This document shows, piece by piece, positions 1 to 6,523 of a stretch of 7,289 bases of DNA; the stretch's first letter is position 1; each line of letters begins with the position of its first letter. The notes below the pieces were generated by a model. That model made no database searches and was not told where the DNA came from. It worked only from the letters and a program-made list of their open reading frames with translations. The DNA lies in the NCBI GenBank assembly GCA_031282925.1, contig JAITCT010000010.1:1-7289 (forward strand), in the 5' to 3' direction. Made by a program: the position numbers and the translations under genes. The DNA is from Dysgonamonadaceae bacterium (GTDB lineage: Bacteria > Bacteroidota > Bacteroidia > Bacteroidales > Azobacteroidaceae).

Positions 1-99
1 CAGCACAGATTCGTGCCCTATGGCTTAACTCCGGGAGATTCGAATATTTTCTCTCAGACCTGGGGCTATATTCAAAACAGGGCAATCTTGGACAGGTGA
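1..99 (+). CDS. Possible C-terminal tail of an upstream gene (partial)
   Basis: Frame 1 is open from the window edge to a TGA at 97-99 and encodes 32 residues ending in QNRAILDR. I do not recognise the family. The other two plus frames are also partly open: frame 3 to a TAA at 132-134 (ending SFSADPNY), and frame 2 from 29 to a TAA at 212-214 (ending RIVKVR). The true end of the upstream gene is therefore uncertain, and a frameshift from frame 1 to frame 2 is possible. Frame 1 is preferred because it ends well before the promoter-like element at 152-182 and has ordinary codon choice. No function can be assigned from so short a piece. Confidence 0.3.
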   Translation, partial: QHRFVPYGLTPGDSNIFSQTWGYIQNRAILDR

Positions 100-151
100 A
101 AAAGCTGAGTTTTTCAGCAGACCCGAATTATTAAGAATTAACCGGAAAAAA

Positions 152-182
152 TTTGCAGAAAACGAAATAGATAGTATCTTTG
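152..182 (+). promoter_or_regulatory. Bacteroidetes-type promoter for the pigment operon
   Basis: TTTG at 152-155 and TATCTTTG at 175-182 are separated by 19 bases. This fits the Bacteroides primary sigma consensus, TTTG at -33 and TAnnTTTG at -7. Transcription would be expected to start near 187-190, giving a leader of about 45 bases before the ATG at 233. The GCAGCCGCAAA that follows TTTG resembles the start region of many Bacteroidales transcripts as I remember them. No equally good element is visible inside the seven-gene operon, so this one probably drives all of it. Confidence 0.72.
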
Positions 183-232
183 CAGCCGCAAAACGTATTG
201 TCAAAGTCAGATAAAGGGAAACTGTAAAAAAA

Positions 233-1762
233 ATGAGGGTAGTTGACAAACAATTTTCTATAGAATCTTTGGAGGATATTTTATTTAAAGGAGAGAAGAT
301 TGTCCTTTCCCAGTCTGCTCAAACGGCAATTACGGAATGTTTCCAATTCCTGCAATCTTTCTCATCGGGCAAAATAATCTACGGGATCAATACCGGTTTC
401 GGGCCTATGGCTCAGTACCGGATTGATGACGAATCGCTCATCCAACTGCAATACAACATTATCAGAAGTCATGCCACAGGTGCGGGAAACGCTTTGCCCG
501 ACCTGTATGTGAGGGCTGCCATGCTTGCCCGTTTGGGAACTTTTGTGCAGGCGCGTTCGGGCGTTCATATCGAATTGGTGGAATTGCTGGCGGAATTTAT
601 CAACCGCGGCATTTATCCTTATGTTCCCGAACACGGGAGCGTGGGAGCAAGCGGCGATTTGGTGCAATTAGCCCATATCGCCCTTGCGATGACGGGCGAA
701 GGCAAGGTGCATTACTGGGGGCAATGGCGGCCGGCCTGCGAAGTATTGCAGGAAAACAACTTAAAACCTTTCCGCATCCGCATCCGCGAAGGTTTGTCCG
801 TTACAAATGGCACTTCGGTGATGGCGGGAACAGGCCTGGTCAATATCATCTATGCCAAGCGGTTGCTTGAAAGCGCCGTTTTGATTTCCGCCTGGATCAA
901 TGAAATTACCGCCGCTTACGATGATTTCATGTCGGCGGAGCTTCATGAAACAAAGCATCATGCGGGACAAAGGCGGGTGGCGGAACAAATGCGCGGCATA
1001 ATCAAAGACAGCCGGTGCTTGTCGAAAAGGGAAACCCTGTGGTGCGGCGAAACCCGTGCGGGCGCAAAAGTTTTTGAAGAGAAAATTCAGGGTTATTATT
1101 CCCTGCGCTGCGTGCCGCAAATATTAGGTCCCGTTGCCGATGCCGCAGGCAATGCGGAAAAGGTTGTGATAGACGAAATAAACTCTGTCTGCGACAATCC
1201 GGTTGTTGACCCCGTCAGCCGGAATATTTATCACGGGGGAAATTTTCACGGGGATTATGTTTCTTTTGAAATGGACAAATTGAAAATTGCTGTTACCAAA
1301 CTTTCCATGTTAATGGAAAGGCAATTGAATTACCTGTGCCATGATAAAATCAACGGGATTTTGCCGCCGTTCCTGAATTTGGGCGTTCCGGGGTTAAATT
1401 ACGGTTTGCAGGCGGCTCAGTTTACGGCTACTTCCACTACCGCCGAAAACCAGGTATTGTCCAATCCCGTGTATGTGCACAGTATTCCGAATAACAACGA
1501 CAACCAGGACATTGTGAGTATGGGAACCAATTCCGCCTTACTTGCCAAAACGGTTATCGACAATGCGTTCCAGGTAACGGCCGTCCACTGTATGGCTTTG
1601 GCGCAGGCAACCGACTGTCTCCGAAAGGAGGATAAATTATCGTCGCCCACGCGCAGGATGTATCGGGATATCCGCGAAATTTTTCCGTTGCTGGTGGAAG
1701 ACAGGCCTTTATATTCGGAGATAGCAAATATTAAGAACTATTTAATGGACAGCGAGCGATGA
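233..1762 (+). CDS. Tyrosine ammonia-lyase (HAL/PAL family, FjTAL-like)
   Basis: Predicted cytoplasmic lyase that removes ammonia from tyrosine to give 4-coumarate, the likely aryl starter of the pigment. The 509 residues match the family's usual length. The MIO-forming Ala-Ser-Gly lies at residues 139-141 within GSVGASGDLVQLAHIAL. The Tyr loop YGINTGFGPMA is at 50-60, and the late block SIPNNNDNQDIVSMGTNSA is intact. The substrate-selectivity position reads Ser79-His80 in IRSHATGAG, as in histidine lyases and also, from memory, in Flavobacterium johnsoniae tyrosine ammonia-lyase. The whole protein resembles that enzyme, from the N-terminus to the YHGGNFHGDY block. The start is supported by that N-terminal alignment, the A-rich run before the ATG and the promoter spacing. 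It is first in the operon and overlaps the ketoreductase by ATGA. The alternative, a histidine ammonia-lyase (HutH), is less likely because no histidine-degradation genes are nearby and the neighbours are polyene genes. Confidence 0.88.
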   Translation: MRVVDKQFSIESLEDILFKGEKIVLSQSAQTAITECFQFLQSFSSGKIIYGINTGFGPMAQYRIDDESLIQLQYNIIRSHATGAGNALPDLYVRAAMLARLGTFVQARSGVHIELVELLAEFINRGIYPYVPEHGSVGASGDLVQLAHIALAMTGEGKVHYWGQWRPACEVLQENNLKPFRIRIREGLSVTNGTSVMAGTGLVNIIYAKRLLESAVLISAWINEITAAYDDFMSAELHETKHHAGQRRVAEQMRGIIKDSRCLSKRETLWCGETRAGAKVFEEKIQGYYSLRCVPQILGPVADAAGNAEKVVIDEINSVCDNPVVDPVSRNIYHGGNFHGDYVSFEMDKLKIAVTKLSMLMERQLNYLCHDKINGILPPFLNLGVPGLNYGLQAAQFTATSTTAENQVLSNPVYVHSIPNNNDNQDIVSMGTNSALLAKTVIDNAFQVTAVHCMALAQATDCLRKEDKLSSPTRRMYRDIREIFPLLVEDRPLYSEIANIKNYLMDSER

Positions 1763-2481
1763 AATACGCACTTGTTACGGGAGGATCGCGGGGGATAGGG
1801 CGCGCCGTTTGCCTGAAACTTGCAGATATGGGTTATCCCGTGCTGGTTAATTACCGGACAGGCAGGGAAGCGGCCGAAGAAACGAAACGCCTGATAGAAG
1901 CGAAAGGCGGGCAGGCCGAGTTGCTTTGTTTTGACGTTTCCGACGGGCAAGCCGTTGAACAGGCGCTTCCGGCATGGGTTGAAGCGCATCCGGATGATTA
2001 TGTTGCCGTTTTGGTAAACAATGCCGGTATCCGCAGGGATAATCTTTTGTTCTGGATGACCGGCGATGAATGGAACGACGTGCTTCATACCAATCTGGAC
2101 GGCGTTTTCCACATCACCCGGCTGCTGGTAAAATATATGATGAACCGGCGGTTCGGGCGTATCATTAATATGGTATCCGTTTCGGGCGTGAACGGTATGG
2201 CGGGGCAAACCAACTATTCGGCTTCCAAGGCGGGCGTTATCGGCATGACGAAAGCCCTTGCGCTTGAAACGGCCAAACGGAAGGTAACCGTCAACGCCGT
2301 AGCGCCCGGATTCATCGAAACGGATATGACGAAAGAATTGAACCGGGACGAATTGAAAAAAATGATTCCCGCGGAACGCTTTGGAACACCGGAGGAAGTG
2401 GCCGGCCTGGTCGGATTTCTGGCTTCGGAAAATGCGGCTTATATCACAGGACAGGTAATTTCCGTCAGCGGAGGAATATGA
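1759..2481 (+). CDS. FabG-type 3-ketoacyl-ACP reductase (SDR family)
   Basis: Predicted NADPH-dependent short-chain reductase that reduces the 3-keto group on the growing ACP-bound chain before dehydration. The 240 residues are typical for FabG. Visible features are the cofactor motif TGGSRGIG at 7-14, NNAG at 87-90, Asn112 in TNLDGVF, and the catalytic Ser140, Tyr153 and Lys157 (YSASK). APGFIETDM follows at 182-190 and the end is ISVSGGI. All catalytic residues are present. The ATG overlaps the stop of the ammonia-lyase (ATGA, 1759-1762) and the gene's own stop overlaps the ketosynthase start, which suggests translational coupling. Within an aryl polyene cluster this is the ApeQ-like role. 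A housekeeping FabG is less likely because of the position between lyase and ketosynthase. Confidence 0.92.
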   Translation: MKYALVTGGSRGIGRAVCLKLADMGYPVLVNYRTGREAAEETKRLIEAKGGQAELLCFDVSDGQAVEQALPAWVEAHPDDYVAVLVNNAGIRRDNLLFWMTGDEWNDVLHTNLDGVFHITRLLVKYMMNRRFGRIINMVSVSGVNGMAGQTNYSASKAGVIGMTKALALETAKRKVTVNAVAPGFIETDMTKELNRDELKKMIPAERFGTPEEVAGLVGFLASENAAYITGQVISVSGGI

Positions 2482-3704
2482 CACGGAGAGTTGTAATCAC
2501 AGGGGCTGGCGTCTATTCCTGCATCGGCAGGAATCTGGATGAGGTGCGCGATTCGCTTTACGCCGGTCAGTCGGGTATCGGCGTTGACGAAGAACGCGCT
2601 GCATACGGTTATCGATCGCCTCTTACCGGCATTGTCGAACGTCCGCAGCTGAAAGGGCTGTTAGACCGGCGTTTGCGCATTTGCCTTGCCGAAGAGGGCG
2701 AATATGCTTATGTGGCGACTCTGGAGGCGCTGAAAACCGCCGGAATTGATATGGATTACCTGGAAAAGAATGAAATGGGTATTTTCTACGGCAACGATTC
2801 TTCCGCAAAAGCCGTGATTGAAGCCAACAATATTGCCCGGCAGAAAAAAGATACCACCCTGATAGGTTCCGGCGCAATTTTCCAGTCCATGAATTCTACC
2901 GTTACGATGAACCTTTCGACCATATTCAAATTGCGGGGAATCAATATGACCGTCAGCGCGGCCTGCGCAAGCGGTTCACATGCCATTGGACTGGGATATT
3001 TTTTTATCCGGCAGGGTTTGCAAGATTTGGTGCTTTGCGGCGGCGCTCAGGAAACCAACCTGTATTCGATGGGAAGTTTCGACGCTTTGAGCGCTTTTTC
3101 CGTCCGTACCGGCGAGCCTGCGAAAGCCTCGCGCCCTTTCGATGCAGACAGGGACGGGCTGGTACCCAGCGGCGGCGCAGCAAGTTTGATTCTGGAAGAT
3201 TACGGCCATGCCGTTAAACGGGGCGCGACCGTTTTTGCAGAGGTGGCGGGTTACGGCTTTTCTTCCAACGGCATGCAAATTTCGCAGCCCAGCGATTCGG
3301 GTTGTATTGCGGCAATAGACCGGGCGTTGAAAGATGCGGGTATCCGCGCCGCCGCTGTTGATTACGTGAATGCCCACGCCACATCGACCCCCCAGGGCGA
3401 CAGGGTTGAGGCGATAGCGCTCGGCCGCATTTTCGGAGGCTTGCAAACGCCTGTCAGTTCAACGAAATCCATGACGGGACACGAATGCTGGATGGCCGGC
3501 GCAAGTGAAATCATTTACTCCGTTTTGATGATGCAAAACGGATTTATAGCGCCGAATATCAATTTTGAAACGCCGGACGAATATTCCGCCGGCCTTCATA
3601 TTGTGAGCCGGACAGTCGAAAAGGAAATAAATGTTATCCTCTCCAATTCCTTCGGATTCGGGGGAACAAACAGCGCCCTGATTATTAAAAAACTAAGGAA
3701 TTAA
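2478..3704 (+). CDS. Beta-ketoacyl-ACP synthase (KAS II / aryl polyene type)
   Basis: Predicted condensing enzyme that elongates an ACP-bound aryl acyl chain with malonyl-ACP. The 408 residues fit the FabF/FabB family. The catalytic set is complete: Cys163 in SAACASGSHA, His300 in NAHATSTPQGD, Lys330 and His335 in STKSMTGHECWMAG. The glycine-rich end NSFGFGGTNSAL is at 390-400. With an intact Cys it is a working ketosynthase rather than a chain-length factor, which would lack that residue. The variant GHECWMAGAS, in place of the usual GHLLGAAG of fatty-acid synthases, fits my recollection of aryl polyene and flexirubin ketosynthases. It overlaps the reductase by ATGA and is followed by its likely carrier protein after a short gap. 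The exact chain step cannot be read from the sequence. Confidence 0.92.
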   Translation: MTRRVVITGAGVYSCIGRNLDEVRDSLYAGQSGIGVDEERAAYGYRSPLTGIVERPQLKGLLDRRLRICLAEEGEYAYVATLEALKTAGIDMDYLEKNEMGIFYGNDSSAKAVIEANNIARQKKDTTLIGSGAIFQSMNSTVTMNLSTIFKLRGINMTVSAACASGSHAIGLGYFFIRQGLQDLVLCGGAQETNLYSMGSFDALSAFSVRTGEPAKASRPFDADRDGLVPSGGAASLILEDYGHAVKRGATVFAEVAGYGFSSNGMQISQPSDSGCIAAIDRALKDAGIRAAAVDYVNAHATSTPQGDRVEAIALGRIFGGLQTPVSSTKSMTGHECWMAGASEIIYSVLMMQNGFIAPNINFETPDEYSAGLHIVSRTVEKEINVILSNSFGFGGTNSALIIKKLRN

Positions 3705-3719
3705 TTGAAAAAACGATAT

Positions 3720-3968
3720 ATGACACGGGAAAAAATAGAAGAAATCGTAAAAAACTTTTTGATTGAAGAAATTGAAGTGGCGGAAGATGCGATTAAACCC
3801 GACGCCGTTTTGAAAGATGAACTGGGTATCGACAGTTTGGATTATGTGGATATTGTGGTCATCGTGGAAAGGAATTTCGGTTTCAAAATCAAAGCGGAAG
3901 AAATGTCGGAAGTACAAACTTTGCGCCAGTTCTGCGACTATATCGAATCGAAAGTGAACAATCAATAA
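3720..3968 (+). CDS. Acyl carrier protein
   Basis: Small acidic carrier of 82 residues that holds the growing acyl chain on a phosphopantetheine arm. The attachment serine is Ser39 in LGIDSLDYVDIVV, the classic DSL motif at the start of helix 2. The FGFKI segment after helix 2 and the acidic composition are typical of ACPs. I chose the ATG at 3720. A TTG at 3705, directly after the ketosynthase stop, would add five residues (one Met and four mostly basic) that lack family support. Its place between ketosynthase and acyltransferase indicates that it is dedicated to the pigment pathway and not the housekeeping AcpP. A second ACP, common in aryl polyene clusters, is not in the window. Confidence 0.92.
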   Translation: MTREKIEEIVKNFLIEEIEVAEDAIKPDAVLKDELGIDSLDYVDIVVIVERNFGFKIKAEEMSEVQTLRQFCDYIESKVNNQ

Positions 3969-3974
3969 GAAACA

Positions 3975-4892
3975 ATGGCGGATAAAAGAGAATGGAAAGG
4001 CAGTACGGGCGGAGGTTTCCTGGGTCAGCAGGCGCTGATTTTTTTCTTCCGTTGCTGGAATTTGCGCACCGGCTATGCCGTTATGGCGGCGGTTGTTCCG
4101 TTTTACATGCTTTTCGCCCGCAAAGGCTACATTTCCATTTACCGTTATTTCCGCATACAGTGGGGCTGTTCCCCCCTGAAATCTTTTTTGAAAACTTACC
4201 GCAACCATTATCTTTTCGGGCAAATGCTTTTAGACCGGTTTGCCGTTTATGCAGGGAAAAAAAACAAATTTGAAGTGGAAATCTCCGGCAATGAACATTT
4301 TACCCGTTTATCGGAAGGAGAAAAGGGATTTATTATTGCCGGTTCGCATACGGGCAATTTTGAATTGAGCGGCTACCTGTTTCATTCCGGCAGAAAACGG
4401 ATGAACGTTTTGACATTTGCCGGGGAAACCGGTACGATACGCAAAAACCGGATGAAACTGATGGGGAAAAATAACATCCGGACAATTCCCGTTTTAAGCG
4501 ACATGTCGCATTTATTTACCGTTCATGCGGCTTTGCGGAACGGGGAAATCGTGAATATTCCCTGCGACAGGTTTTCAGGTTCGGGAAAAAGCCTGCGCTG
4601 CCGTTTCCTGAACGGGCAAACCCGTTTTCCCACAAGCGCCTTCACCTTTGCCGTTCGCTGCGATGTAGAAGTTTTAGCCCTGTTCTGCATGAAAGTATCC
4701 GCAAAAAAATACAGGATTTTTATCCGGCCGGTGGTTGCACTTCAAAAGGAAAATGCGGATAAACGCAGGAAAAAAGAAGAACTGCTGACGGATGCCTATG
4801 TCCGGGAGTTGGAAAAAATCGTACGGCAGTTTCCCGAACAGTGGTTTAATTATTATGAATTTTGGAACGAGCCGCCCGTTTTTCGGGAATAA
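3975..4892 (+). CDS. LpxL/HtrB-type lysophospholipid/lipid A acyltransferase-like protein
   Basis: Predicted inner-membrane-associated acyltransferase, probably moving an acyl or aryl polyene chain from ACP to a lipid acceptor. The 305 residues match the LpxL/HtrB family. A hydrophobic N-terminal stretch at about 18-48 would anchor it. The catalytic HX4E motif is His125-Glu130 in GSHTGNFELSGY. Later blocks are GEIVNIPCDRF at 190-200, FPTSAFTFAVRCDVEVLALF at 218-237, and the family-like end PEQWFNYYEFW at 287-297. It starts six bases after the ACP stop. Acyltransferases of this family occur in aryl polyene clusters, where the pigment is anchored to the outer membrane through a lipid. A role in ordinary lipid A synthesis cannot be excluded, but the context argues against it. 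Confidence 0.85.
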   Translation: MADKREWKGSTGGGFLGQQALIFFFRCWNLRTGYAVMAAVVPFYMLFARKGYISIYRYFRIQWGCSPLKSFLKTYRNHYLFGQMLLDRFAVYAGKKNKFEVEISGNEHFTRLSEGEKGFIIAGSHTGNFELSGYLFHSGRKRMNVLTFAGETGTIRKNRMKLMGKNNIRTIPVLSDMSHLFTVHAALRNGEIVNIPCDRFSGSGKSLRCRFLNGQTRFPTSAFTFAVRCDVEVLALFCMKVSAKKYRIFIRPVVALQKENADKRRKKEELLTDAYVRELEKIVRQFPEQWFNYYEFWNEPPVFRE

Positions 4893-4919
4893 CCGGCAGC
4901 CGATAAAAAAACACAGCAA

Positions 4920-6002
4920 ATGAAACTGTTCCCGGCATTAGAGAAAAAATATTCCGAAGAAACACTCACGGCTTCGGAAGCCCTGCGGTTGGCGCACAGA
5001 ATATCGTTCGGGCCTGTAGTTTTCCAGGTTTCCCGAATCATGCTTAAATTCGGCATTTTGCAAATGCTGGCGGATTCGGCAAAAGGAATGACTTCGGATG
5101 AAATAGCCGGGCAAACCGAACTTTCCCGCTATGCCGCACAGGTTTTGCTGGAATCCTCGCTGACAATCGGCCTGGTCAAACAGGCAAACGACCGGTTCGT
5201 GATTTCCAAAACAGGCTGGTTTTTGCTCTCCGACCCGCTGATTAAAGTGAATATGGATTTCAACCACGATGTGAACTATCTCGGCTGGTTTCGCCTGGAA
5301 GAAGCGCTGTTAAACGGAACGCCCGAAGGATTAAAGGTTTTCGGCAACTGGGCGACCATTTATGAAGGGCTTTCGCAATTGCCCGGAAACGTGCAGAAAT
5401 CGTGGTTCGGCTTTGACCATTATTACAGCGACGAATCATTTGACGAAGCCTTGCAAATCGTCTTTAACCGGCCTGTTAAAACGCTTCTGGACGTAGGCGG
5501 GAATACCGGGCGATGGGCTTTGCGATGCGTAAGCCACAATCCCGAAGTGAGCGTTACCGTCATGGACCTGCCGCAACAGCTGGAAATGATGAAACGGCAG
5601 ACGGCGGGAAAAGCGGGCGCTGACCGCATCACGGCTTATGCCGCAAATGTACTGGACAAAACTTCCCGTTTCCCAACAGGATATGATGTAATCTGGATGA
5701 GCCAGTTCCTGGACTGTTTCCCGGAAAACGAGATAAAAAATATTCTTTCGCGCGCCGCTCAATCGATGAACGCCCATTCGCGCCTGTATATCATGGAAAC
5801 ATTCTGGGACCGGCAGGCCTTTGAAGACGCCGCGTTTTGCCTGACGCAAATCAGCCTTTATTTCACGGCCTTAGCGAACGGAAACAGTAAAATGTATCAT
5901 TCCGGCGATATGATTCGCTGCGTGAACGGCGCAGGTCTGCAAATCGAACAAATGCACGACGGACTGGGGAAAGGACATTCGCTGTTGATTTGCAGGATAT
6001 GA
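4920..6002 (+). CDS. SAM-dependent methyltransferase, O-methyltransferase-2 fold
   Basis: Predicted methyltransferase that would decorate the aryl head or another part of the pigment. The 360 residues have two parts: an N-terminal winged-helix dimerisation domain (about 20-110, with FQVSRIMLKFGILQMLA and GMTSDEIAGQTELS), and a C-terminal Rossmann SAM domain. The SAM loop is LLDVGGNTGRWAL at 189-201, and the acidic ribose-binding residue is probably Asp216 in VMDLPQQ. The segment MSQFLDCFPENE at 260-271 aligns with the family's LHDWPDE block, but the usual catalytic His-Asp pair reads Asp265-Cys266. The end GKGHSLLICRI is family-like. The missing His raises the possibility of C-methylation or an altered mechanism, so I do not assign O-methylation. 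It lies 27 bases after the acyltransferase and overlaps the dehydratase by ATGA. Confidence 0.85.
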   Translation: MKLFPALEKKYSEETLTASEALRLAHRISFGPVVFQVSRIMLKFGILQMLADSAKGMTSDEIAGQTELSRYAAQVLLESSLTIGLVKQANDRFVISKTGWFLLSDPLIKVNMDFNHDVNYLGWFRLEEALLNGTPEGLKVFGNWATIYEGLSQLPGNVQKSWFGFDHYYSDESFDEALQIVFNRPVKTLLDVGGNTGRWALRCVSHNPEVSVTVMDLPQQLEMMKRQTAGKAGADRITAYAANVLDKTSRFPTGYDVIWMSQFLDCFPENEIKNILSRAAQSMNAHSRLYIMETFWDRQAFEDAAFCLTQISLYFTALANGNSKMYHSGDMIRCVNGAGLQIEQMHDGLGKGHSLLICRI

Positions 6003-6418
6003 ATATGGATTTTGAACGGATTGACATATCGGAACTGCTTCCCCAGCAACCGCCTTTTGTGATGATAGACAAACTGTTGAACTACGGCGAGGTTACCGAA
6101 ACCGCTTTGACCGTCAAGGACGACAACCTGTTTTGCGACAACGGCCTCCTGTCGGAAGCCGGGATTGTTGAGAATATAGCCCAGACTTGCGCCGCCCGGA
6201 CAGGTTACTTTAATAAATATATCAATAAAAGCGCCGTTCAATTGGGATTTATCGGGGCAATCCGGAACATGGAAATATTCCGTTTTCCGAAAACAGGCGA
6301 AGTCCTGCATACGCAAATCCGGATATTGGAAGAGATTTTCCGGATGACATTGATTCGGGCTGTTGTAAATATCGGGAATGAAACCATTGCAGGCTGCGAA
6401 ATGAAAATATCGCTATAG
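5999..6418 (+). CDS. Hotdog-fold 3-hydroxyacyl-ACP dehydratase, ApeP/FabZ-like
   Basis: Predicted dehydratase that turns the 3-hydroxyacyl-ACP made by the reductase into the conjugated enoyl chain. The protein has 139 residues from the ATG at 5999. This start is chosen because ATGA overlaps the methyltransferase stop (5999-6002), as at two other junctions here; a TTG at 5990 and an ATG at 6005 are alternatives. LLPQQPPFVMIDKLL at 13-27 matches the FabZ opening block (LLPHR-PFLLVDRV). Glu58 in GIVENIAQ matches the catalytic Glu of FabZ (LEAMAQ). The FabZ catalytic His in GHFPG has no counterpart; the local sequence is NLFCDNGLLSEAG. The ApeP-like group departs from FabZ here, so this may be normal for the group, but that needs an alignment. 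It is the last gene of the operon. Confidence 0.82.
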   Translation: MNMDFERIDISELLPQQPPFVMIDKLLNYGEVTETALTVKDDNLFCDNGLLSEAGIVENIAQTCAARTGYFNKYINKSAVQLGFIGAIRNMEIFRFPKTGEVLHTQIRILEEIFRMTLIRAVVNIGNETIAGCEMKISL

Positions 6419-6516
6419 TTAACGAGTTGACAAGTAAACGAGTTAACGAGTTAAATAGGTCTATTTATTGTCAACTCATCAACTCGTTTACTTGCCAACT
6501 TGTCAACTCGTTAACT
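6419..6516. repeat. Octamer-built imperfect palindrome, copy 1
   Basis: This stretch begins directly after the dehydratase stop and consists of 8-base units. Five left-arm units read TTAACGAG, TTGACAAG, TAAACGAG, TTAACGAG and TTAAATAG (6419-6458). The centre is GTCTATTTATTG (6459-6470). The right-arm units are TCAACTCA, TCAACTCG, TTTACTTG, CCAACTTG, TCAACTCG and a final TTAACT (6471-6516). The right arm is close to the reverse complement of the left with one extra unit, so a long hairpin is possible. An A-run and the ATG at 6524 follow. A 36-base core (6459-6494) is repeated exactly at 6978-7013. The run after the hairpin is A and not T, so it is not a standard plus-strand terminator. Confidence 0.92.
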
Positions 6517-6523
6517 AAAAAAA

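Noticed and set aside
97..118. Hairpin TGAAAAA-GCTGAG-TTTTTCA (or GCTGA-GTTTT-TCAGC) as terminator of the upstream gene
   Set aside because: The stem is short and mostly AT, the two pairings exclude each other, and no T-run follows. It is too weak to annotate.
25..249. 74-residue minus-strand open frame with a hydrophobic start, before the ammonia-lyase
   Set aside because: It overlaps the promoter and the lyase start, and no promoter was noticed for it. The hydrophobic start is likely chance from AT-rich sequence.
1625..1635. AAAGGAGGATAAA as an internal ribosome binding site in the lyase gene
   Set aside because: It lies within a conserved coding stretch, no suitable start codon with an open frame follows, and Bacteroidetes seldom depend on strong Shine-Dalgarno sites.
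1738..2484. 248-residue open frame on the minus strand opposite the ketoreductase
   Set aside because: It covers the ketoreductase almost exactly, has no recognisable motif, and the plus-strand gene has all SDR catalytic residues. It is a codon-bias shadow.
3693..4223. 176-residue minus-strand open frame opposite the ACP and acyltransferase start
   Set aside because: It runs across two well-supported plus-strand genes and their junction, with low-complexity Phe- and His-rich sequence and no motif.
6427..6456. TTGACA followed by an AT-rich hexamer in the repeat, like a sigma-70 promoter
   Set aside because: TTGACAAG is one of the repeating octamers, the -10 match (TTAAAT) is weak, and Bacteroidetes promoters do not follow the TTGACA/TATAAT pattern.
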